DNA of 24,503 bases. Origin: Treponema sp. (GTDB lineage: Bacteria > Spirochaetota > Spirochaetia > Treponematales > Breznakiellaceae). Shown piece by piece: positions 13,679-22,295 of this stretch. The notes below the pieces were generated by a model that was not told the origin of the DNA, made no database searches, and saw only the letters and a list, made by a program, of their open reading frames with translations. Location of the stretch: positions 1 to 24,503 of the forward strand of contig JAISPH010000210.1 of assembly GCA_031275035.1 (NCBI GenBank), given 5' to 3'. The position numbers and the translations under genes are program-made. Position 1 is the stretch's first letter. Every line of letters begins with the position of its first letter.

Positions 13679-15019
13679 TCATTCCCGTCCGGCCAGGGGA
13701 ATATAGGGCATCCGGGACTGCACGCACTTGTAGGCGGGGCGGATGATTCTGCCGCCGGAGATGATCTCCTCCATGCGGTGGGCGCACCAGCCCGCCACCC
13801 TGCTTACGGCAAAGATGGGGGTAAAGAGATCCGCCGGGATTCCCAGCATGCGGTAGACAAAACCGGAATAAAAATCCACGTTGGTGCAGATATTTTTATC
13901 CGATTCTTTTATCTTCTTAAACAGCTCCGGGGTAATCCGTTCTATAAGCCGGTAGAGTTCGAATTCCTCGGTAAGGTTTTTTTCCACCGCCAGCGCCGCC
14001 GCCTTGTCCCGGAGCAGAATGGTCCGGGGGTCCGACTTAGTATAAACCGCATGGCCCTGTCCGTAGATAAGACCGGTCCGGTCATAAGCTTCACCCCGGA
14101 GTATGTCCGCCAGATAGTCCGCCACTTCTCCCACATTGTCCCAGCGCCTCACATGCTTCTTGATGTTTTCCATCATCCCCATAACCTTGATATTGGCCCC
14201 CCCGTGCTTAAAGCCCTTGAGGGAGTTGATCCCCGCAGTAATGGCGGCGAAGGTGTCGGTATCCGCGGAAGAAAGCAGATGAACCGCAAAGGTGGAGTTA
14301 TTTCCGCCGCCGTGTTCGGCATGGAGAACCAGAGCCAGATCGAGGATCTCCGCCTCCAGCCGGGTATACTGCTGATCCGGCCGGATCAGGGAAAGAATGG
14401 TCTCGGCGCTCTGGCAGGAGGGGGCGGGAAGGTGGATGATCAGACTTTCGTGATCATAGTAATGCTTTTTCGCCATATAGGAATAGGCCGCAATGGTGGG
14501 AAACCGGGCGATAAGCTCCAGGCACTGGCGGAGTACGTTCTCCGGGGAGTTGTTGTCCGGATCGTCGTCATAGGAGTAGAGGGTCAGTACGGAACGGGCT
14601 ATCTTGTTCATAATGTCCCTGGAGGGAGCCTTCATAATGGAATCTTCGGCAAAATTTTTCGGCAGTTCCCGGCAGTCCCCGATGAGGGCGGAAAATTTTT
14701 CAAGCTGGTCCCTGGCGGGAAGCGTCCCGAACATGAGGAGGTAGACGGTTTCTTCAAAACCGAAACGGCCCTCCGCCGCGGCGCCCCGGACAAGGTCCTC
14801 CACGTTAATGCCCCGGTAGTAGAGCTTGCCTTCCACGGGGATCTTCTCTCCCTCGTCAATGATATAACCGTGGACATCCCCAATCCGGGTAAGCCCCACC
14901 AGCACCCCGGTCCCGTCGGCATTGCGGAGTCCCCGCTTCACATTAAAGCGGCTGTAGAGGCTTGGGTCGATCAGATCGTTATTTACAATATTAGAAATAT
15001 ATTCTTTGGCGCTGGACAT
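13679..15019 (-). CDS. gltA: citrate synthase
   Basis: The 446-aa enzyme condenses acetyl-CoA with oxaloacetate to citrate. Family residues are present: His236 in LHAEHGGGNNSTF, His323 in YGQGHAVYTKSDPR, and Asp382 in NVDFYSGFVYR. The HAEHGGGNNSTF form is typical of the citrate synthase group common in anaerobes such as clostridia. The start at 15019 has GGAGG 4-5 nt upstream and its own promoter (15044-15072). The gene is not followed by aconitase or isocitrate dehydrogenase in the window, so whether a full oxidative branch to 2-oxoglutarate exists cannot be seen. It ends 75 bp from the convergent EF-G-like gene. Confidence 0.92.
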   Translation of the reverse strand: MSSAKEYISNIVNNDLIDPSLYSRFNVKRGLRNADGTGVLVGLTRIGDVHGYIIDEGEKIPVEGKLYYRGINVEDLVRGAAAEGRFGFEETVYLLMFGTLPARDQLEKFSALIGDCRELPKNFAEDSIMKAPSRDIMNKIARSVLTLYSYDDDPDNNSPENVLRQCLELIARFPTIAAYSYMAKKHYYDHESLIIHLPAPSCQSAETILSLIRPDQQYTRLEAEILDLALVLHAEHGGGNNSTFAVHLLSSADTDTFAAITAGINSLKGFKHGGANIKVMGMMENIKKHVRRWDNVGEVADYLADILRGEAYDRTGLIYGQGHAVYTKSDPRTILLRDKAAALAVEKNLTEEFELYRLIERITPELFKKIKESDKNICTNVDFYSGFVYRMLGIPADLFTPIFAVSRVAGWCAHRMEEIISGGRIIRPAYKCVQSRMPYIPLAGRE

Positions 15020-15043
15020 GAAGCCTCCGTATATTTATGCGAA

Positions 15044-15072
15044 ATTGTAGCGTAAAATGAATATTTTTACAA
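15044..15072 (-). promoter_or_regulatory. sigma-70-like promoter of gltA
   Basis: On the minus strand TTGTAA (15072-15067) and TACAAT (15049-15044) are 17 bp apart, with five of six -10 bases and four of six -35 bases matching consensus. It lies 25 bp upstream of the gltA start codon, leaving a short leader that contains the ribosome site. The surrounding DNA is AT-rich. Confidence 0.6.
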
Positions 15073-15139
15073 GATCCAATATGGCCGGACCAAAATAGAG
15101 AAGGAACTATCTTATAACACCGTCCCAAAACTTATTAGA

Positions 15140-15169
15140 CCTGTCCGGAAACTGAGGTTTCCGGACAGG
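15140..15169 (-). terminator. terminator hairpin of the def-to-acyl-CoA synthetase gene run
   Basis: CCTGTCCGGAAAC (15140-15152) pairs perfectly with GTTTCCGGACAGG (15157-15169), a 13-bp stem with a 4-nt TGAG loop. It lies 8 bp after the acyl-CoA synthetase stop codon on the minus strand. The downstream tract is only moderately T-rich, so termination may be factor-assisted, but the position and stem are convincing. Confidence 0.7.
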
Positions 15170-15177
15170 CTATTCTT

Positions 15178-16944
15178 TTAGGCTTCGTCTTCTTCCCGGA
15201 TCTGAACCCGCCGTATCTTTCCGCTGATGGTTTTGGGAAGCTCCGCCGCGAATTCCACAATCCGGGGATACTTATAGGGGGCGGTGGTCTTCTTAACGTG
15301 GTTTTGCAGCTCCACCTTCAGCTCTTCCGAGGGAACCCAGCCCTTCGCTAAAACCACCGTAGCCTTAACCACCGTACCCCGGTCGGGATCGGGCACCCCC
15401 GTGATGGCGCACTCCAGGACGCCGGGATGTTCCATAAGGGCGCTTTCCACCTCGAAGGGGCCGATCCTGTAGCCGGAACTTTTTATCACATCGTCGGCCC
15501 GGCCCACGAACCAGTAGTAGCCGTCTTCGTCCCGCCAGGCCATGTCCCCGGTATAGTAGATCCCGCCGTGCCATACGCTGGCGGTAAGCGCATCGTCCCG
15601 GTAGTAACCGCCGAACATACCCGGAGGCTGCCGCTTACCGGTACGGACCACGATCTGCCCCTCCTCGCCCATATCGCAGGAGGAGCCGTCCTCCCGGAGC
15701 AGATCGATATCGTAGCCCGGAGAGGGCTTACCCATGGAACCGGGCTTGGGCTCCAGCCAGGGGTAGGTACAGAGGGTAACGGTCAGTTCGGTCTGGCCGT
15801 AACATTCCCGGAGCTTAATCCCGGTGGCGGCCCTGAACTGTTCGTAGATCTCCGGGTTCAGGGGCTCCCCGGCCACGCAACAGTAACGGAGGGAGGAAAA
15901 ATCATATCTAGACAGATCCTCTTTGATAAAGAAACGATACACCGTAGGGGGCGCGCAGAAACTGGTAACCCTGTGCTTGACGATAACCTCCAGCATGGCG
16001 GAGGGTACAAAGCGGTCATAGTCGTAGACAAAGACCGCGGACCCGCAGATCCACTGGCCGTAGATCTTGCCCCAGGCGGCCTTGGCCCAGCCGGTCTCCG
16101 CCACGGTCAGGTGAAGGCCGCCGGGCCGAACATTTTGCCAGTACCGGGCGGTGAGGATATGCCCCAGGGGATAGGCAAAGTTATGGCGGACCATCTTGGG
16201 CATTCCCGTGGTACCCGAGGTAAAGTAAAGGAGCATGATGTCCCCGTTGATTCCGGTATCGGCCGGGCGGGTCCATTCCTCCGGGGCCTTTGCCGCCAGT
16301 GCATTAAAGTCTACCCAGGGGACCATGCCGTCCTTGGCGCTGCCCCCGTAACGGGAAACAAAGAGCTGCGCCGCGGCCTCCGCGGGGTCCTGGTCCGCCG
16401 GGGTATGTACGGAACGGACAAAGGCCTTGCAGCGCAGACTGCACTCGCCGGTATTGTCGGAATTCCGTTCTATTTTCGCCTCAGCCTCATCCACCCGGCA
16501 CATCAGGCCGGGATCATCCACGCAGATTATTCCCGCGATGTCCGCCGCTTCGGAACGGTAGATAATGTCTTTAGTGGTTAAGAGGTGCGTAGCGGGAATG
16601 GCGACTGCTCCCAGCTTATGCAGGGCCAGCAGGATAAACCAGTACTCATAGCGGCGCTTGAGAATAAGCATCACCGGATCTCCCTTGCCTATGCCCGCAG
16701 CCTTCAGCACATTGGCGGCCTGATCGGAACGGCGCTTTATATCGGCAAAGGTAAACACCGCTTCGGCGCCCTGATCGTCGCACCAGACCAGGGCTTCCTT
16801 TTCCCCCTGGATACGGGCCAGCTCGTCCACCACATCGTAGGCAAAGTTAAAATGCTCCGGGACATTTACGGTAAAGTTGGCGTAGAAATCCTCATAAGAA
16901 TGAAATTCTTCCCGGGGGAGAAAACGCTTTAACAAATCATCCAT
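15178..16944 (-). CDS. acyl-CoA synthetase (AMP-forming, acetyl/medium-chain type)
   Basis: The 588-aa enzyme activates a carboxylic acid with ATP to an acyl-AMP and then to acyl-CoA. Motifs in order: phosphate-binding YFTSGTTGMPK (240-250), YGQTE, the hinge region YWFVGRADDVIKSSGYRIGPFEVE and the terminal catalytic Lys in PKTISGKIRR. Overall features fit the medium-chain (MACS-like) branch rather than classic Acs; the substrate (acetate, propionate, a branched or aromatic acid) cannot be read from the sequence. About residues 160-210 form a poorly conserved insert. It starts 9 bp after the XRE-cupin gene and is probably controlled by it. Confidence 0.85.
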   Translation of the reverse strand: MDDLLKRFLPREEFHSYEDFYANFTVNVPEHFNFAYDVVDELARIQGEKEALVWCDDQGAEAVFTFADIKRRSDQAANVLKAAGIGKGDPVMLILKRRYEYWFILLALHKLGAVAIPATHLLTTKDIIYRSEAADIAGIICVDDPGLMCRVDEAEAKIERNSDNTGECSLRCKAFVRSVHTPADQDPAEAAAQLFVSRYGGSAKDGMVPWVDFNALAAKAPEEWTRPADTGINGDIMLLYFTSGTTGMPKMVRHNFAYPLGHILTARYWQNVRPGGLHLTVAETGWAKAAWGKIYGQWICGSAVFVYDYDRFVPSAMLEVIVKHRVTSFCAPPTVYRFFIKEDLSRYDFSSLRYCCVAGEPLNPEIYEQFRAATGIKLRECYGQTELTVTLCTYPWLEPKPGSMGKPSPGYDIDLLREDGSSCDMGEEGQIVVRTGKRQPPGMFGGYYRDDALTASVWHGGIYYTGDMAWRDEDGYYWFVGRADDVIKSSGYRIGPFEVESALMEHPGVLECAITGVPDPDRGTVVKATVVLAKGWVPSEELKVELQNHVKKTTAPYKYPRIVEFAAELPKTISGKIRRVQIREEDEA

Positions 16945-16953
16945 GGGGCGCTC

Positions 16954-17508
16954 CTATAGTACCATGGCCAGAAACCGGGCCCGTTTTCCGCCTACGGCCT
17001 TCATGCCGTGAGGTTCGCTGGAATCGTAATAGATACAGTCCCCGGGACCTAATTCGGTCTCGTGGCCTCCTACGGAGATCAAAAGACGGCCCTCCAGGAC
17101 ATAGTCGAATTCCTGGCCGGGATGGGTATTGATGCTCAGGGGTTTATCTTCGGTACCGGGATCGGCCTCCACCAGAAAGGGCTCTCCCTTTTTATGGTGA
17201 AATTTATAGGCCAGGTTCCAGTAGGTATACATGGGCCGGCGGCTTACCTCGGGGGCTTCCCCCGCCCGGGTAAGACAGTAGGTTTTCAGTTTGGGGGTCT
17301 GCCCGGTGATAAGTTCGGTCAGATCCACCTTAAACCGGACGGCAATTTCCACCAGGGCGCCGATGGGGAATTCCACCGCCCCCGATTCCCATTGGTTGTA
17401 CTCGGCGGGACTAAAACCCAGTTCCCTGGACAGGGTTTCCCCGGATATTTCTTCAATCTCCCGCAGCACCTTAACGCGCTGGGCTATTTCCCGTACTTCT
17501 TCGGTCAT
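16954..17508 (-). CDS. XRE-family transcriptional regulator with C-terminal cupin domain
   Basis: The 184-aa protein has an N-terminal helix-turn-helix (about 8-65: SGETLSRELGFSPAEYNQWESG) and a C-terminal cupin beta-barrel (about 110-184) containing THPGQEFDYVLEGRLLI and the second cupin box GDCIYYDSSEPHG. Such regulators bind DNA and sense a small ligand in the barrel. The start at 17508 has AAGGAG upstream. The adjacent acyl-CoA synthetase gene is 9 bp downstream. A regulator of this type directly before an acyl-CoA synthetase recurs in anaerobes, which suggests it responds to the acid or acyl-CoA. It also lies 18 bp after rpiA, within the same gene run. Confidence 0.88.
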   Translation of the reverse strand: MTEEVREIAQRVKVLREIEEISGETLSRELGFSPAEYNQWESGAVEFPIGALVEIAVRFKVDLTELITGQTPKLKTYCLTRAGEAPEVSRRPMYTYWNLAYKFHHKKGEPFLVEADPGTEDKPLSINTHPGQEFDYVLEGRLLISVGGHETELGPGDCIYYDSSEPHGMKAVGGKRARFLAMVL

Positions 17509-17526
17509 GGCCTTCTCCTTTGCAAA

Positions 17527-18228
17527 CTAATCCCTGACTTCCACGGCGCCGCCGGCGCGGCCGATAAAGACCCGGGGATGAAGCCGGGTAAAGAACCCGT
17601 TCTCCACCACCCCGGGGATACGGTTAAGCTCCGCCTCCAGGGCGGCGGGGTCAACCGGCTCCTTAAAGCGTATATCCACCAGCAGGTTCCCGTGCTCGGT
17701 GATCACCGGGCCGGCCTTTCGTACCGCTTCCCGGAGGACCGCCTCCGCCCCCAGGCTTTCCAGAGCCCGGATCACCGGAATCCTGGCCTCGGGGATAACT
17801 TCCAGGGGGAGGGGGAACGCAAGGGCCAGGTTCTCCACGATTTTGGACTCATCCACCACCACCGCAAACGCGGCGGAGGCATAGGCGGCGATCTTCTCCA
17901 GGAGCAGAGCCCCCCCGCCGCCTTTAACGCAGTAACCCCGGGGATCTACCTCGTCGGCGCCGTCAATGGTAAGATCCAGCCTGCCCCCTACCTCCCGGGA
18001 ATTCAGGGTGAAGAGAGGTATCCCCCATTTTTCACATTCAATCGCCGTCTGAAAACTGGTGGGTACCGCCAGGATATTCTGCAGCCTTCCCTCCTGCAGC
18101 AGAGCGCCGATACGGCGCACCGCGGGCATGGCGGTGGAGCCCGTACCAAGTCCCAGCTTCATCCCCGAACGTACCAGGGAATCCGCGGCGGTCCTTCCGG
18201 CTAATTCCTTCATCGTCTGTTGATCCAT
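17527..18228 (-). CDS. rpiA: ribose-5-phosphate isomerase A
   Basis: The 233-aa enzyme interconverts ribose 5-phosphate and ribulose 5-phosphate in the pentose phosphate pathway. It has the RpiA signature blocks GLGTGSTA (26-33), DGADEVD (89-95) and KGGGGALLLEK (102-112), with the catalytic Glu in LLEK, and the closing GVVENGFF. Length is normal for the family (about 220-235). GGAGG lies 4 nt before the ATG at 18228. It lies 30 bp after aroDE. Confidence 0.95.
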   Translation of the reverse strand: MDQQTMKELAGRTAADSLVRSGMKLGLGTGSTAMPAVRRIGALLQEGRLQNILAVPTSFQTAIECEKWGIPLFTLNSREVGGRLDLTIDGADEVDPRGYCVKGGGGALLLEKIAAYASAAFAVVVDESKIVENLALAFPLPLEVIPEARIPVIRALESLGAEAVLREAVRKAGPVITEHGNLLVDIRFKEPVDPAALEAELNRIPGVVENGFFTRLHPRVFIGRAGGAVEVRD

Positions 18229-18258
18229 ACATCCTCCGGCCTGCCTGCGCGGCCCCCG

Positions 18259-19767
18259 CTATACTTTGATCCGGTCTATAAGCTGTTCCGGAAATTCCTT
18301 CTTGAAAAAAAGACTGTACTGATACCGGGCCTGACGGAGAAACATATCATGGCCGTTTAGCACAGCGCAGCCCGCTTCCTTCGCCCGTTTCAAAAACGCG
18401 GTCAATTCGGGCTTATAAATCATGTCCATCACCAGTTCCCGGCCGGTAAAGGGGTATATCTCCAGCGGGTCCTTGTCCGTCTCCGGTTCCATTCCCACCG
18501 GGGTAGTCTGTATGATGATGTCCGTATACTTCTCCATCAGTTCCAGTCCCTGATTGTCCAGACGGCCCCAGCCAAATCCATAGGGAGCCGCCAAATCCCG
18601 GGCCCTGGTTATGGTACGGTTCAGGATTACCGCCCTGCCCTTGAGGCGAAAGACCTCCGCCGCCGCCGCCCGGGCCACTCCGCCGGCGCCGATAATGGTA
18701 ATCCCCTTCCCTCTCAGGTTTTTTCTCTTCATAAAATGCAGCAGGGAATCGGAAAAACCCCGGGCGTCGGTATTGTATCCCATCCAGCCCTGAAGACTCT
18801 GCACCAGGGTGTTGCAGGCTCCAATGGACTGCACATTTTCGGAATGGAAGTTCAGGGCGGCAAGGGCCGCCTCTTTGTGAGGTACGGTTACGGAAGCGCC
18901 CCCTATACCCAGTTCCTCCGCCAGCCGCAGAAAGACGCCGATGGAATCCGACGGAAAGGGCAGGTACACCGCATCGATGTTTTCCATGGAAAAAACGCTG
19001 TTAAAAAAAAGCGGACTTGAGGTTACCGCCAGGGGAAAGCCGGTAATGCCGAAAAGCCTGGTCTTGGGGGTGATCTCCCGGAACCGGTAGAGCTTTACCA
19101 GTTCCCTGGGGTCCAGCTGTCCCGGCGCGCCCGGGGAAGTATCCGGCTCTCCCGCGGCAAAGGCATAGGTCAAATGGGACCCCAGCCAGGCGGCGAGGAT
19201 ACGGGTACTGATGCCGTAGCGGCCCATCCCCAGGAGGATCTTGTCTATGCCGGCGGTTTCCTTTGCCGTCCTGAAGATCCGTATTACATCCTCCAGGGAT
19301 TGGGGCGTTACCGCGATCTTGACGATTTCGTCCCCTACGCGGCGCAGGGAACGGATCTTGGCGGCCAGATGTTCGTCAACCCCCTGGAGATTGTGATAGG
19401 AGCGAATGATCCTGGTACCGAAGGTACGGGCCGCCTCTTCCAGGCTGGGAACATCGAGGTCCTCTTCAATATCGACATAGGCAAAATTACGCCGCCGGTT
19501 TGCATCCGCAAAGGCAAGCCCCTTGGAAAAAAGGACTATTCGGGATCCTTCGCCGCCTATATACCGGCCCCCGTCGATTTTTCTTCGGATGGTCAGGATA
19601 ACCGGCACCCCCGCTTTTTCGGGAAAACTGCGGATAAGGAAGCGCTCGTCAGGATCAAGACAGTCCACCCGCAGCTCGGCAAGATCGATCAGCTTGCGGT
19701 ACTTGTCAAGCAGTTCAAGATTCCGCCCCAGGGTCCTTCCGGTTAAACAAAGACATATCCTGGACAC
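18259..19767 (-). CDS. aroDE: bifunctional 3-dehydroquinate dehydratase / shikimate dehydrogenase (AroDE fusion)
   Basis: The 502-aa fusion catalyses steps 3 and 4 of the shikimate pathway. Residues 1-225 are a type I dehydroquinase with E31 (LAELRVD), Schiff-base pair H125 (SYHNLQG) and K150 (EIVKIAVTP) and a GAPGQ loop. Residues 237-502 are shikimate dehydrogenase with K298 (TVPHKEA), D334 (YNTDARGF), the NADP loop GAGGVA (360-365) and C-terminal GHDMFLRQARYQ. The shikimate-binding HSLSP motif reads VTSSP, with Thr in place of the first Ser. GTG at 19767 is preferred because GAGGAG lies 6-7 nt upstream and it does not overlap the previous gene; ATG at 19809 would add 14 residues and overlap. 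Fused AroDE is known in plants and some bacteria such as Chlamydia. Confidence 0.93.
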   Translation of the reverse strand: MSRICLCLTGRTLGRNLELLDKYRKLIDLAELRVDCLDPDERFLIRSFPEKAGVPVILTIRRKIDGGRYIGGEGSRIVLFSKGLAFADANRRRNFAYVDIEEDLDVPSLEEAARTFGTRIIRSYHNLQGVDEHLAAKIRSLRRVGDEIVKIAVTPQSLEDVIRIFRTAKETAGIDKILLGMGRYGISTRILAAWLGSHLTYAFAAGEPDTSPGAPGQLDPRELVKLYRFREITPKTRLFGITGFPLAVTSSPLFFNSVFSMENIDAVYLPFPSDSIGVFLRLAEELGIGGASVTVPHKEAALAALNFHSENVQSIGACNTLVQSLQGWMGYNTDARGFSDSLLHFMKRKNLRGKGITIIGAGGVARAAAAEVFRLKGRAVILNRTITRARDLAAPYGFGWGRLDNQGLELMEKYTDIIIQTTPVGMEPETDKDPLEIYPFTGRELVMDMIYKPELTAFLKRAKEAGCAVLNGHDMFLRQARYQYSLFFKKEFPEQLIDRIKV

Positions 19768-19786
19768 CCAGCACTCCTCGGCAGCA

Positions 19787-20281
19787 TTAAAAATCGGAAC
19801 GGTACACAAAAAGGGCGGATACCGTTCCCGCGGCGTTTACATTTATCCGCAGCGCCATGGGCCAGCCGCGGCTCGGCAGGGGAAAGAGGATGTGGTCGTC
19901 ATGGTTTTGATACCCCTCCCCCAGGACCAGCAGCGCCGTTGCCCGCCGGTCCCCCAGGGAAATGCCGTAGGCGGCTTTCAATCCCACCTGCCAGACCCGG
20001 TCCTTGTTTATATAGAGATCCCGGTCTTCGTATTCAAAGACCACGTCATCCTGCCAGACCTCAAGACCCCGGACAGAATGGACCGCCCTGGGAACCCCAA
20101 ACCGGGCGATGACCCCCTCCAGGGTCAGGCCGACGATCAGGGCGGGATTGGCCTGCAATCCTTCCGTTTCGCTCCCGGGGGAGGGACCGGCCGGTACTCC
20201 CGCCGGAGATTCCCCGGTCTGGGCAGGGAGGGAACCCCCTAAAAACAGCAGAACCGCCAGGACCGGGAAAAAACCCTTCAT
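19787..20281 (-). CDS. small exported protein of unknown function, possibly BamE-like fold
   Basis: The 164-aa protein begins with a clear signal peptide (MKGFFPVLAVLLFLGGSLPAQ, about 20 residues), then a Gly/Pro/Ser-rich linker and a domain from about residue 47 (LIVGLTLEGVIARFGVPRAV). LT-x(n)-V-x(2)-FG-x-P is reminiscent of SmpA/OmlA (BamE)-like repeats, but similarity is weak and I would not assign it. A lipobox is absent. Its ATG shares one base with the stop of the PASTA gene (TAATG), so it is probably coupled to it; it is followed by aroDE. Confidence 0.6.
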   Translation of the reverse strand: MKGFFPVLAVLLFLGGSLPAQTGESPAGVPAGPSPGSETEGLQANPALIVGLTLEGVIARFGVPRAVHSVRGLEVWQDDVVFEYEDRDLYINKDRVWQVGLKAAYGISLGDRRATALLVLGEGYQNHDDHILFPLPSRGWPMALRINVNAAGTVSALFVYRSDF

Positions 20282-21321
20282 TACAGCTGATCCGGGAAAC
20301 CGGCATTCACCCCGGCCCGCACCTCTTCCCGGTATATTTCCCGGTCAAGAATGGAGAGGATCAGGGTGGAGCCTATGGGCAGACGGTAGGGAACGGTAAA
20401 GTTCCCCCCGGCATAATTGACCGATGCCAGGATACGGCGTTCCTCGTTGGGAAGCTGGGCCTCCAGCCGGACCGGGAGGGGATACACATTGGGGGCGATG
20501 GTATAGCTGAAAAGGGCGTATACCTCGCCCTCTTCCAGCCGGGACGGGGCGGCAACCTCAACAGAAACCAGGACATCCGCCGGGGCCATGGTCAACGGTT
20601 CCGGCTCTTGGGCGGCCACTATGCCCCCCCGCTCTCCTGCCTGGGCGGGCCTGAGGGAAAAGACAAAATTCACTTTGAAACGGTCGATCTGTTCCAGAGC
20701 TTCGGATACCGAGAGGCCTATCAATTGGGGAACCTGCACCATGCTCCTCTCCGGCCCCCGGCTGATTACAAATTCCAGTTCCGCCGGCCCCGGCAGCGCA
20801 GTACCCGGTTCGGGTTTCTGCTGGAGGATGGTTCCCGAAGGAGCCTCGGAATAGGCGTACATAAAGGGTTCCTTTAAGGAGAGCAGGGGCTGGGACATGG
20901 AAACAAAGAGGGCCTGGAGATCCATCCTGACCTCCTCGATATTCCGGCCCACATAATCCCCCACGCTGTCCAGAACCACCCCCTGGCTGACCACCAGCCT
21001 GATCCGGCGGCCCGCCTTAACAATGGTGCCCCCCGGCGGGTCCTGTTCCAGGATTATACCCTTGTCCCGGGCGGACTGGGAATACCGGAGCTGTATCCGG
21101 GGATACAATTCCTTAACCTGCAGTTCCAGCAGCGCCCCGGTAAGGTCCTTCCCCACGACTTCGGGAACCATGGTCTGTTCCATACCCCGGACCGCAATAA
21201 AAAAAACCGAAAGGGCTATGATGCCCACAAACACCAAAAGGCCAAGGGTGAGGAAGATGAAGAGCCTGAGATTATTGTTAACATACCCTTCAATAGCGTC
21301 CAGATCAAAACCAAATTTCAT
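20281..21321 (-). CDS. membrane-anchored PASTA-domain protein
   Basis: The 346-aa protein has a short cytoplasmic N-terminus, one membrane segment (about 19-43: LRLFIFLTLGLLVFVGIIA) and three PASTA repeats outside the membrane (about 52-115, 116-190, 192-262) with VPEVVGKDLTGALLELQ, VGDYVGRNIEEVRMDLQ and VPQLIGLSVSEALEQI. A C-terminal beta-rich domain follows. PASTA repeats bind peptidoglycan or unlinked muropeptides in Ser/Thr kinases and penicillin-binding proteins. Neither a kinase nor a transpeptidase domain is attached here, so it is probably a cell-wall sensor or adaptor. It starts 8 bp after fmt with a weak AAGGGG site. Confidence 0.85.
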   Translation of the reverse strand: MKFGFDLDAIEGYVNNNLRLFIFLTLGLLVFVGIIALSVFFIAVRGMEQTMVPEVVGKDLTGALLELQVKELYPRIQLRYSQSARDKGIILEQDPPGGTIVKAGRRIRLVVSQGVVLDSVGDYVGRNIEEVRMDLQALFVSMSQPLLSLKEPFMYAYSEAPSGTILQQKPEPGTALPGPAELEFVISRGPERSMVQVPQLIGLSVSEALEQIDRFKVNFVFSLRPAQAGERGGIVAAQEPEPLTMAPADVLVSVEVAAPSRLEEGEVYALFSYTIAPNVYPLPVRLEAQLPNEERRILASVNYAGGNFTVPYRLPIGSTLILSILDREIYREEVRAGVNAGFPDQL

Positions 21322-21329
21322 AACAACCC

Positions 21330-22295
21330 CTATAAAAGCCGGGAACCAATAAAATCCTTGGCGCCGTTAAGAAAAACCTGCCATTGAAGGGCCTTCTTTG
21401 TCCGGTATTGCAGCCGGGTAATCCCCAAAACACCCTCCCCCGTTTGTACCAGGATACCCCGGTTCTTGTCTACGCCCAAAACCGAGCCGGGAAGAACCGC
21501 CGGCATGGAGGCCGCCGGCAGCCCCGCATCCTCCCAGGGCCGGGCCTCAAGGATCATGAGAACCCGATCCCCCTGAACGGTCCAGGAGAGAGGCCAGGGG
21601 GTGTAGGCCCGAATCCGGGCGTCAATATCCGCGGCGGAACGGTTCCAGTCGATACGGCCGTCCTCTTTGGAAATGAGGGAACAGTAGGACGCCTCCCGGT
21701 GATCCTGGGGCCTTCCCCGGAGATCCCCCCGGGCAAGCCCCGCCAGAACCTGCCTCAGCAGAGCCGGAGCCCGCCGGGCGGCGATTCCGCTCAGTTCCTC
21801 CGTCGTTTCCCGGCCCGAAAGGGGAATGCGCTCCTGAAGCAGTATGTCCCCCGCATCCATTTCCGTCGCCAGACGCTGGATCGTAATCCCCGTTTCCGTT
21901 TCCCGGTCCAGGATGGCCGCCGGGATAGGAGCGGGCCCCCGGTACTTGGGCAGAAGAGAGGGATGAATATTGACGCCCCCCAGGGGAAAAAGGGCCAGAA
22001 ATTTCGGCCCGAAGATACGGCCGTAGGCAAAGGAAACCAGCAGATCCGGCTTGAGGGCCGCCGCCGCCGCCCGGGAGGCGGCGTCAAGCTTTTCGGGCTT
22101 GAGGATCCGCCCCCGGTCTAGAAACGCCGCCGCCGCAGCGGCAGTCTCGGTGGGAATCGGCCCGCCCCGGCGGCCCCGGGAAGCGTCGGGGTTGGTCAGC
22201 AGCCCCGCCAGTTCCCAGACCCCCTCCGGTTCCCGGACCAGGCTTTCCAGAACAGGTACGGCGATTGCCGGACTTGCCGCATAGAGTATGCGCAT
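21330..22295 (-). CDS. fmt: methionyl-tRNA formyltransferase
   Basis: The 321-aa enzyme transfers a formyl group from 10-formyl-tetrahydrofolate to Met-tRNAfMet to start translation. It has the catalytic block N109-IH111-PSLLPKYRG and D147 in EMDAGDI, with the C-terminal OB-like domain from about 210. Length is normal (about 310-320). The ATG follows the def stop codon with no gap, and AAAAAGG lies 6 nt upstream inside def. def-fmt pairing is the usual bacterial arrangement. Confidence 0.96.
   Translation of the reverse strand: MRILYAASPAIAVPVLESLVREPEGVWELAGLLTNPDASRGRRGGPIPTETAAAAAAFLDRGRILKPEKLDAASRAAAAALKPDLLVSFAYGRIFGPKFLALFPLGGVNIHPSLLPKYRGPAPIPAAILDRETETGITIQRLATEMDAGDILLQERIPLSGRETTEELSGIAARRAPALLRQVLAGLARGDLRGRPQDHREASYCSLISKEDGRIDWNRSAADIDARIRAYTPWPLSWTVQGDRVLMILEARPWEDAGLPAASMPAVLPGSVLGVDKNRGILVQTGEGVLGITRLQYRTKKALQWQVFLNGAKDFIGSRLL

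Noticed and set aside
13778..15055. A 425-codon open frame antisense to citrate synthase
   Set aside because: It is a shadow of gltA, whose catalytic residues are all in the minus-strand frame.
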